From NCBI GenBank assembly GCA_947475855.1, contig CANJPN010000376.1, positions 1-6,326 of the forward strand: a stretch of DNA of 6,326 nt, given 5' to 3'. A program made the position numbers and the translations under genes. The DNA comes from Bradyrhizobiaceae bacterium. GTDB taxonomy: Bacteria > Pseudomonadota > Alphaproteobacteria > Rhizobiales > Hyphomicrobiaceae. Position 1 is the first letter of the stretch. Each line of letters opens with the position of its first letter. Under the pieces are notes generated by a model, which was given only the letters and a program-made list of their open reading frames with translations, did no database searches and had not been told where the DNA came from. This document shows positions 1-4,795 of the stretch, in pieces.

Positions 1-407
1 GGAGCGTCGAGCACGGCTTGCAGCTCATCCCTCAGCAGATATGGAACGAGGCGCGTATCCGTCTTCTTGAACGGGATCGCCAGCACGCGGCGGATCTGCT
101 CCAGCGCGGCCGGTTGCCGGTACTCAAGGAAGCGGAAGAACGACTTGACCGCAGCCAACCGCACGTTGCGGGTCACGGCCGCGTTCTTGCGTACATCCTC
201 CAGATACTCGAGGAAGGCGCTGACGAGCTTCGCATCAATCTGCTCCAGCGTCAGCGCCGAGGGTTTGACCTTGAGCCTCTCGGCGGCGAACACGAACAGC
301 AGCTGGAAGCTCGAGGCATAGGAGTCGCTCGTGTGCCGGCTGGCGCCCCGCTGGCTAGCGAGGGTGTCGCGCAGGAACGTCTCGATGAGGGGAGCGATCG
401 GCGTCAT
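1..407 (-). CDS. ritC: tyrosine recombinase RitC, N-terminal part (runs off left edge)
   Basis: This is the third recombinase of the trio; 135 codons are visible and the frame is open to the window edge. The start is the ATG at 407, which overlaps the ritB stop in an ATGA (404-407). A strong Shine-Dalgarno GGGGAGG at 413-419 lies five bases upstream, inside the last ritB codons, so translation is probably coupled. The visible part is the SAM-like core-binding domain: it opens MTPIAPLIETFLRDTL, continues with the HTSDSYASSFQLLFVFAAE helix and VTRNVRLAAVKSFFRFLEYR, then reaches the linker IPFKKTDTRLVPYLLRDELQ that leads into the catalytic domain. The catalytic Arg, Lys, HxxR, His and Tyr are all beyond the edge, so activity cannot be judged. 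Assignment to RitC rests on position and domain type. Confidence 0.8.
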   Translation of the reverse strand, partial: MTPIAPLIETFLRDTLASQRGASRHTSDSYASSFQLLFVFAAERLKVKPSALTLEQIDAKLVSAFLEYLEDVRKNAAVTRNVRLAAVKSFFRFLEYRQPAALEQIRRVLAIPFKKTDTRLVPYLLRDELQAVLDA

Positions 408-1309
408 GCTGACCTCCCCTCGGACATGAACGCTTCGCCGGCGGTGGCGACATCGCGCATGAGGTCGGCCGTGGCCTCGAGGTACCAGTAGGTCGCGTAG
501 ATGTTGACGTGGCCCATGTAGGTCGCGAGTGCCGCCATGTGCGCCCCGCACCGACCTCGGCCAGACGGGCTGCCTTGCAGCGCACGCAGAGCAAATGTGT
601 GCCGCAGATCGTGCAAGCGAGGGCGACGTCCCGACCTCGACTTGATGCCTGCCTTGCAGACCAGCCTGTCGTAGGTCTCCTTGACCGCGATGTAGCGGAA
701 CGCCCGACCGCGCTTGTCGATGAACACCGGATCATCCCCCGAGCCAGGCCCGCGACGCACCAGATACCGCTTCAAGCCGGCTATCGCCGTGTCGTGCAGC
801 GGCACCAGTCTCGTTTTGCGGAACTTGGTCTCACGGATCAGCAGGCCGTCGCTGGTTACGTCCGCAATCGTCAGCTTGAGGGCTTCGGAGATCCGCAACC
901 CGGTGGCCGAGAGCAGTGCGATCAAGGTCGCATAGGTGTGTGGGCGCAGTCCGCCCATTGGCCGAAGCCGCAGCGCGGCCTCGACCAGACGACCGATCTC
1001 GTCGGCTGAGTAGATGTGCGGCGGGCGGCGCCTCTTGCGCGCGCCGAAGTGATTGGCCGGCGGCAGCTCGTGCACGACGTCCTCCACCCGAATATGGCGC
1101 ACGAAGCGACAGACGGCTCTGAGACGTGCATCGCGTTGCGCCACGGATGGTCCAAGCGCGGCCCAGTCGATCGCTGTTTGCGTCTCGACGTGCGTTTGTC
1201 CGCGCTCGGCTGCGAAGGCGGCAAAGCTCTTCAGCAAGTACTCCGCGCTCGACATCGCGAAGCCCGTGGCGCGGCGCAGAGCGAGATAGGTCTCGATGGT
1301 TTTGAGCAT
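404..1309 (-). CDS. ritB: tyrosine recombinase RitB
   Basis: This is a site-specific tyrosine recombinase (XerC/D fold) of about 301 residues, the second gene of the trio. The chosen start is the ATG at 1309, seven bases after GGAGG (1317-1321), sharing one base with the ritA stop. A GTG three bases earlier (1312) is possible and would give a four-base overlap and 302 residues. Seen: an N-terminal core-binding region with IETYLALRRATGF near the start, then the catalytic domain. Numbered from the ATG, the likely catalytic set is Arg139 in TGLRISEAL, Lys162 in ETKFRKTR, His233 and Arg236 in LHDLRHTF, His267 in YMGHVN and the nucleophile Tyr276 in ATYWYLEAT. All are present. The stretch at residues 245-255 (QGSPSGRGRCG) looks unlike what I remember of the family although its length fits. 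It overlaps ritC downstream by four bases. Confidence 0.88.
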   Translation of the reverse strand: MLKTIETYLALRRATGFAMSSAEYLLKSFAAFAAERGQTHVETQTAIDWAALGPSVAQRDARLRAVCRFVRHIRVEDVVHELPPANHFGARKRRRPPHIYSADEIGRLVEAALRLRPMGGLRPHTYATLIALLSATGLRISEALKLTIADVTSDGLLIRETKFRKTRLVPLHDTAIAGLKRYLVRRGPGSGDDPVFIDKRGRAFRYIAVKETYDRLVCKAGIKSRSGRRPRLHDLRHTFALRALQGSPSGRGRCGAHMAALATYMGHVNIYATYWYLEATADLMRDVATAGEAFMSEGRSA

Positions 1310-2538
1310 CACAGCGCCTCCGGCCAGGGCTGAGCGACCTGGCTCAGCAGCGCGACATCGGCCTTCGCGTAATAGGCCGTCGTGTCGATGCCGCGATGCC
1401 GGAGGACAAGCCCGATCTTGTCGAGCGGAACGCCGTGGCGCAGCATCTCGGTCGCTGCGGTGTGCCGCAAGACGTGCGCACCCTTGAATGGCGACACGAT
1501 GCCGGCCCGCTTCATTGCGCGCCTCACCACCGTCGAGATGCCGTCACCTCTGAGGAACGGCCGACACGGCGCGATCGTGCGCAGGAACACAGCCTCGCTG
1601 CGACCGGGCGGCCGGCATTCGAGATAGCCGGCGATCGCATCGCCGACATCTTGCGGCAACGGCAAGCGAACCTCGGTGCGCGACTTGCCCGTGACCCGCA
1701 GCGAGCCCATCTGCCACTCGATGTCGGTGAGACGCAGTTGCGCAACGTCGCCGGCCCGAAGGCCGAGGCGGGCTAACAGCAGCACGATCGCACGATCACG
1801 TCGGCGCGCATTGGTGTCGCCGTCACAGGCAGCAATCAACCGGCTGACCTGCTCGGCCGACAGATACCGCGGCATGTCGGCAAGCTGCCAATGGGCGTAA
1901 GCCGGAACGGCATTGTCGAGACCCGCCGGGCAACGACCTGCGACTGCGAGGAACCGCAGGAAGGCCCGCAGGTTCGTCGTCATCTTCTCGATCGTGCCGC
2001 GACCGCTAATGCTCGCGCGCGCCAGGAAGTAGGTGCGGATGTCGCTCGGCCTCCAGCTGGCCGGGTCGGATCCAAGCTCCGTCATCAGGCCGGCGGCGTC
2101 GCGGGCGTATTGCCTGACGGTGGCATCGGATGCGCCGCGATGCTTGCGTAGCCACGTCTTGAAGTCGGCGACCAGCATCGGCTCGGCGGGGGCTCCCGCC
2201 ATGGCCGCTGGCCGGCAGACGCCGCGCTCGACGAGGTGCCGGTGGAAGAGCCTGGCACCGTAGATGGTGTGGTGGTTGCGCCGGCCGCCCTTGGCGCGTG
2301 GACACCGGCAGGCCTGCAGATGCTTGGCGAACGCCGCCAGATCGATGTCCGTCAGGCTCGCGCCTCGCTCGGCCATGACATGGCCGAGGTGAGCCGCCGC
2401 CCGCAGATAGCGCACTGCCGTCTCGGGGCCATAGCACTGCCGCTCCAGCGCGGCTGCAAAGAGGTCGAGGTATGGCCCGCTCGGCCCGCTGCGCAAATGC
2501 CCCAGCATCTTCGATGCCGAGAAGTACGTCTTCAACAT
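1309..2538 (-). CDS. ritA: tyrosine recombinase RitA
   Basis: This is the first and longest gene of the trio, 409 residues, with a start ATG at 2538 and GGGGA (2544-2548) five bases upstream. Seen: an extra N-terminal region of about 115 residues, then a core-binding domain (about 120-215, with VADFKTWLRKHRGASDATVRQYARDA split across helices) and a complete catalytic domain (about 223-400). Catalytic residues are Arg261 in LGLRAGDVAQL, Lys285 in TGKSRTEVRL, His355 and Arg358 in AHVLRHTAATEML, His381 in LRHRGIDTT and Tyr390 in TTAYYAK. Known: such enzymes cut and rejoin DNA through a 3'-phosphotyrosine link at paired binding arms. Inferred: with RitB and RitC it moves the RIT element. The stop TGA (1309-1311) overlaps the ritB start, so expression is likely coupled along the trio. 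Confidence 0.9.
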   Translation of the reverse strand: MLKTYFSASKMLGHLRSGPSGPYLDLFAAALERQCYGPETAVRYLRAAAHLGHVMAERGASLTDIDLAAFAKHLQACRCPRAKGGRRNHHTIYGARLFHRHLVERGVCRPAAMAGAPAEPMLVADFKTWLRKHRGASDATVRQYARDAAGLMTELGSDPASWRPSDIRTYFLARASISGRGTIEKMTTNLRAFLRFLAVAGRCPAGLDNAVPAYAHWQLADMPRYLSAEQVSRLIAACDGDTNARRRDRAIVLLLARLGLRAGDVAQLRLTDIEWQMGSLRVTGKSRTEVRLPLPQDVGDAIAGYLECRPPGRSEAVFLRTIAPCRPFLRGDGISTVVRRAMKRAGIVSPFKGAHVLRHTAATEMLRHGVPLDKIGLVLRHRGIDTTAYYAKADVALLSQVAQPWPEAL

Positions 2539-2557
2539 GTTCGTCCCCGTTCGTTGC

Positions 2558-2573
2558 CGGCCATCGGTGGCCG
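2558..2573. repeat. perfect hairpin upstream of ritA
   Basis: CGGCCA (2558-2563) and TGGCCG (2568-2573) form a six-base perfect stem with a four-base loop TCGG. It lies 20 bases before the ritA start, in the leader between the element tip and the gene. It could affect ritA translation or be part of the recombinase binding region. No function is proved. Confidence 0.5.
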
Positions 2574-2600
2574 AGCGGACAGGGCGCCATGCGCGCCTCG

Positions 2601-2683
2601 TTATGGAGAGTGCAAGAACGGCGATCCACAGGAAGAATCGAGCATCACGGCCACCGGCTCCCCATTACCGGCTTTGCCCATAA
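2601..2683. repeat. RIT tip: two direct repeats plus an inverted copy (putative recombinase arms)
   Basis: Read on the minus strand from the element edge, a 16-base unit TTATGGGCAAAGCCGG (2683-2668) is followed at once by a related 14-base unit TAATGGGGAGCCGG (2667-2654). An inverted relative TTATGGAGAG lies on the plus strand at 2601-2610 and matches the second unit at 8 of 10 bases. Tyrosine recombinases bind paired arms of this kind, so these are candidate binding sites at the RIT terminus. This is inference, since the other terminus is outside the window. Confidence 0.55.
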
Positions 2684-2888
2684 GGCAACTGTTGTAGGCG
2701 ATGACCGTGTGGCCGCACGCGCCGTTCTCACACCGCGCAACGTGCCCGCCGAGTGCCGCCGTGCGGCAGCGCTCGATGGCCGTCATTACCTTCATCTGCT
2801 GGAGGCTGACGTGACCGCGGTTGGCATCACGCCACGCAGCGCCATGATCGCGGAAGATGTCCGCGATCTCCAGGCTCGGCCGTGACAC
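2601..2888 (-). pseudogene. IS91-family transposase, N-terminal remnant cut by RIT insertion
   Basis: The first 68 codons (2888 to 2685) encode the N-terminal zinc-binding region of an IS91-type transposase: SLEIADIFRDHG, then GHVSLQQMKVMTAIERC, then RCENGACGHTVIAYNSC. In intact relatives AYNSC is followed by RNRHCPKC, which completes the metal-binding cysteine set. Here the frame instead runs through 27 codons of unrelated RIT tip sequence to a TAA at 2601. The whole catalytic rolling-circle domain (HUH and Tyr motifs) is therefore missing from this product and it cannot transpose by itself. The start is a GTG at 2888, six bases after the upstream integrase stop and in the same frame as it, without a clear Shine-Dalgarno, so it probably depended on translational coupling. 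The rest of the gene is expected left of base 1. Confidence 0.85.
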
Positions 2889-2894
2889 CGGCGA

Positions 2895-3836
2895 TTACGC
2901 CGACGATCTGCCGGTCGAGTTGTTCTTGCGGCGCTTGGCTTTCTTGATGGATCTTGAGCGCGGCAGGGATAGCTGATCCAGCGGGCTTTCGACGGCCGTG
3001 ATCAGGCCGGTCGCAACCCGTGTGTAGCGTGCCGTGGTCTCCAACTTCTCGTGGCCCAACAACGCCTGGATCGTCCGGATATCGACCCCGCGATCGTAGA
3101 GGTGCGTCGCGAACGAATGCCGCAGCGCATGCAATGTGAGCTTCTTCTTGAGGCCCGCCGCCTCGACGCTCTCGTGGAACAGGCGCGTTACTTGCCGCGG
3201 CGTCAGGTGCAGGCCCTTGCGCCAGCCGGGGAACAGCCAGCGCTCGCTCGCCTCGACGCCGAGATCGTACTTGTTCGAGCGCACCTTCCACCACTCTTTG
3301 AGCAGTTCATACGTCTCCGCCGACAGCATCACATGGCGATCCTTGCGGCCCTTCGATTGCTCGACGCGAATGATGCCGAGGTCTTTGTCGATGTGCTTGA
3401 CCTTGAGGCGGACCACCTCGCTGACGCGCAGACCCGCGCCATAACCAATGCTGAGCAGCACGCGGGGTTGCGGGGCCGCCATCGTCAACAGCCGCTTGGC
3501 CTCGTCGGCACTCAGGATCTGCGGGATCTTCGTCGGCTCCTTGATGTGAAAGATCTCGGCCGCCAGCTCGTGACGGCGCATCGTCACCTTCAGCAGAAAG
3601 CGCACGCCGGTCATGGTGCGATTGCGGTTCTGAATGGTGAGGCCGCTCTCCATCAGGTGCAGCTGGAACAGCTTGACGTCGTCGGCCGTCGCCTGCTCGG
3701 GCGAGCGCTTCAGATACGCCGCGAACCGCTTGCAGGCGCGGATGTGCCCCTTCTGCGTTTGCGCAACGAGGCCGCGCGCAACCATGTCGTCGATCATGCG
3801 CTGGCGCAGCGGGGAAATGCCGGTAGAGTTCGTCAT
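2895..3836 (-). CDS. tyrosine recombinase/integrase of the IS91-like element
   Basis: This is a 313-residue XerC/D-like site-specific recombinase that looks complete. The core-binding domain spans about residues 8-98 (LRQRMIDDMVARGL, QKGHIRACKRFAAYL, IQNRNRTMTGVRFLLKV). The catalytic domain spans about 107-285 with Arg137 in GAGLRVSEVVRL, Lys162 in QSKGRKDRHVML, His236 and Arg239 in LHALRHSFATHL, His262 in LLGHEKLETT and the nucleophile Tyr271 in TARYTRV. The C-terminus is a lysine/arginine-rich tail (KKAKRRK) that could contact DNA. The ATG at 3836 has AAGGA at 3848-3852, eleven bases upstream. The gene is followed after six bases by the interrupted transposase. Its role in IS91-type elements is not settled; it may resolve intermediates or bind the ends. 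It differs clearly from the three RIT recombinases. Confidence 0.9.
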   Translation of the reverse strand: MTNSTGISPLRQRMIDDMVARGLVAQTQKGHIRACKRFAAYLKRSPEQATADDVKLFQLHLMESGLTIQNRNRTMTGVRFLLKVTMRRHELAAEIFHIKEPTKIPQILSADEAKRLLTMAAPQPRVLLSIGYGAGLRVSEVVRLKVKHIDKDLGIIRVEQSKGRKDRHVMLSAETYELLKEWWKVRSNKYDLGVEASERWLFPGWRKGLHLTPRQVTRLFHESVEAAGLKKKLTLHALRHSFATHLYDRGVDIRTIQALLGHEKLETTARYTRVATGLITAVESPLDQLSLPRSRSIKKAKRRKNNSTGRSSA

Positions 3837-3856
3837 GGGGAGACTTGTCCTTGAGT

Positions 3857-3895
3857 GAGGTTGCCAAGACCTCGATCCTCAGGATGGGGCTCCCC
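3857..3895. repeat. cluster of three palindromes, candidate terIS end
   Basis: Three perfect inverted repeats follow each other: GAGGT with ACCTC around a seven-base loop (3857-3873), ATCCT-C-AGGAT (3875-3885) and GGGG-CT-CCCC (3886-3895). They lie 20 to 60 bases upstream of the integrase start. IS91-family elements end in small hairpins, and the end upstream of the transposase is the termination end, so this is a plausible terIS. The cluster could instead be an integrase operator or a transcription terminator. No T-run follows the last stem on either strand. Confidence 0.35.
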
Positions 3896-3945
3896 GCCCC
3901 GTTACACCTGTCGTCTCAACTGGTTACCGGCCCATCGGCCAAAGC

Positions 3946-3975
3946 GCCCGCATCAGCGGGCTGTCGCGCAGCGAC
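3946..3975. repeat. two adjacent perfect hairpins
   Basis: GCCCGC-ATCA-GCGGGC (3946-3961) is followed after one base by GTCGC-GCA-GCGAC (3963-3975). Both stems are perfect and the pair lies in the spacer. They could be a bidirectional terminator without a T-run, a transposon end or a protein site. They may be part of the same end structure as the palindromes at 3857-3895. Confidence 0.45.
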
Positions 3976-4021
3976 TTAGTGCGTGGGTCATCTTCAACCG
4001 CTAACCTGCCAACCTTGCGAC

Positions 4022-4071
4022 GGTCGGTCCAGACCAGAAAGCTGACCGACCATACCGACCAGAACGCTGAC
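4022..4071. repeat. inverted repeat and 25-base-period direct repeat
   Basis: GGTCGGTC (4022-4029) and GACCGACC (4044-4051) are perfect inverted copies separated by 14 bases. GACCAGAAAGCTGAC (4032-4046) recurs as GACCAGAACGCTGAC (4057-4071) with one mismatch, 25 bases apart. The period of about two and a half helical turns and the position some 240 to 290 bases upstream of the operon would suit a regulator site, but a chance or decayed repeat is equally possible. Confidence 0.4.
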
Positions 4072-4265
4072 GCATGTACCTCCAGCTTCGACCACGCCGC
4101 GCCGATATCGCAGCGCACAATGCTGACCGCTTCAAATCTTCGGGTTCGGCCGGGAAGGAAGCTGGACGACCGGTCGCCGGTGTGCTGAGACTCGCGCGAC
4201 CGAGCATGCCGGTTGCCGCGCTCTGCCGTTTTCGGTGAGGCCCGCCACAAAATTCCCATGCCGAG

Positions 4266-4303
4266 GGGCAATCAATGCCCGTCCGGCTGACCTGCCGAGG
4301 AGG
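4266..4303 (+). promoter_or_regulatory. leader hairpin and Shine-Dalgarno of the iron-sulfur subunit gene
   Basis: GGGCA (4266-4270) pairs perfectly with TGCCC (4276-4280) across a five-base loop. AGGAGG follows at 4298-4303, ten bases before the ATG at 4314. This Shine-Dalgarno decides the start against an in-frame ATG at 4275, which lies in the hairpin, lacks a ribosome binding site, and would add 13 residues not typical of the family. Confidence 0.65.
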
Positions 4304-4313
4304 AAACCACAAC

Positions 4314-4781
4314 ATGGCTGTGAAACAGTTCAAGCTCAACGTGAACGGCAAAGACCAGACGGTCAGTGCCGACGAAGAGATGCCGCTACTGTACGCGCTG
4401 CGGAACAATCTCGGCATGTCCGATCCGAAATTCGGCTGCGGCCTCGCACAGTGCGGCGCGTGCACGGTTCAAATCGACGGTGCCGCGGTGCGCTCGTGCC
4501 AGCTTCCGCTTTCCAGCGTCAACGGCAAGATCAAGACGCTCGAAGGGCTCGGGACGCCGGAAAAGCCGCATCCGCTGCAGACCGCCTACATCAAGGAGCA
4601 GGTGCCACAGTGCGGCCAGTGCATCAACGGCTGGATCATGACGGCGGCAGAGCTCCTCGATAAGAACAAGAACCCCAGTGACGCTCAGATCAAGGAAGCG
4701 CTGACCGGCATCAAGTGCCGCTGCGCGACACATATGGGCATAATGCGTGCGGTGAAGACCGCCGCCTCGATGATGCGCTGA
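4314..4781 (+). CDS. (2Fe-2S)-binding small subunit of a molybdenum hydroxylase (IorA/NicA-like)
   Basis: This 155-residue electron-transfer subunit of the xanthine dehydrogenase family has a normal length for two-subunit (IorA-type) enzymes. Residues about 4-78 form a plant-type ferredoxin domain whose cluster is held by Cys42, Cys47, Cys50 and Cys62 (FGCGLAQCGACTV and RSCQ). Residues about 85-150 form the helical [2Fe-2S] domain with Cys100, Cys103, Cys135 and Cys137 (PQCGQCINGW and GIKCRCATH). The second cluster sits beside the molybdopterin in the large subunit and passes electrons outward. There is no signal peptide, so export would depend on the partner. Two positions look unusual from memory: CGQC where relatives mostly have an aromatic third residue (CGYC or CGFC), and CRCA where CRCG is usual. 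The large subunit gene starts 14 bases downstream. The electron acceptor, often a cytochrome c in such operons, is not in the window. Confidence 0.92.
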   Translation: MAVKQFKLNVNGKDQTVSADEEMPLLYALRNNLGMSDPKFGCGLAQCGACTVQIDGAAVRSCQLPLSSVNGKIKTLEGLGTPEKPHPLQTAYIKEQVPQCGQCINGWIMTAAELLDKNKNPSDAQIKEALTGIKCRCATHMGIMRAVKTAASMMR

Positions 4782-4795
4782 GGGAGGAAAGCACC

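Larger units (their letters stand above)
1..2684 (-). mobile_element. RIT (recombinase-in-trio) element, partial
   Basis: Seen: three consecutive minus-strand tyrosine recombinase genes joined by overlapping stop and start codons, preceded by a tip of short direct and inverted repeats (2601-2683). The right boundary is placed at 2684 because the frame of an IS91-type transposase is intact up to 2685 and is replaced there by unrelated sequence. Known: RIT elements carry ritA, ritB and ritC in this order with overlaps and are bounded by inverted repeats; the three proteins are thought to act together. Inferred: this is one RIT copy inserted in the same orientation as the host transposase. The left end lies beyond base 1, so neither the matching terminal repeat nor a target duplication can be seen. 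The one- or two-base position of the right edge is uncertain. Confidence 0.75.
2685..3900 (-). mobile_element. IS91-like element, 5' part with accessory integrase
   Basis: An intact tyrosine recombinase gene directly followed by the N-terminus of an IS91-type transposase makes one unit. Known: some IS91-family elements carry such an integrase gene just upstream of the transposase. The left limit here is the RIT junction at 2685. The right limit is not sharply visible and is set near 3900 because a cluster of perfect palindromes (3857-3895) lies upstream of the integrase, where this family has its termination end (terIS). The limit at 3900 is inference and could be off by tens of bases. Confidence 0.6.
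3896..4313. other. non-coding spacer between the IS91-like element and the molybdenum hydroxylase operon
   Basis: About 420 bases without a gene I can support. Open frames exist on both strands, but their products have no recognisable motif and no convincing ribosome binding site. The stretch holds hairpins at 3946-3975, an inverted plus direct repeat at 4022-4071, and the leader and Shine-Dalgarno of the downstream gene. A promoter for that gene must lie here or be supplied by the element, but I could not pick a good -35/-10 or sigma-54 pair. Decayed mobile DNA may be part of it. Confidence 0.6.

Noticed and set aside
18..491. Plus-strand open frame of 157 codons at the left edge
   Set aside because: The opposite strand carries the ritC N-terminus with convincing recombinase sequence, an ATGA overlap and a strong Shine-Dalgarno; this frame is its complement.
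2600..2605. CATAAC on the minus strand as a -10 box for ritA
   Set aside because: No acceptable -35 box lies 16 to 18 bases upstream, and the sequence is part of the inverted repeat arm.
2006..2629. Minus-strand open frame of 207 codons overlapping the start of ritA
   Set aside because: It is ritA read in another frame; the composition is Arg/Pro/Ala-rich and lacks domains, while the ritA frame has all catalytic residues.
3051..3854. Plus-strand open frame of 267 codons opposite the integrase
   Set aside because: Shadow of the integrase gene on the other strand, with Arg/Leu/Gln-rich low-complexity composition and no family features.
2540..4070. CRISPR-like or tandem array
   Set aside because: The repeats found are two-copy, short and irregularly spaced; there are no regular spacers and no cas genes.
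4213..4253. Possible promoter, TTGCCG with CAAAAT, upstream of the small subunit gene
   Set aside because: The spacing is about 29 bases, far too long for a sigma-70 promoter, and both boxes are weak.
3924..4271. Minus-strand open frame of 115 codons in the spacer
   Set aside because: It has no recognised motif and no good ribosome binding site. It could be a relic of a mobile gene, but I cannot name a family, so it is left as non-coding spacer.
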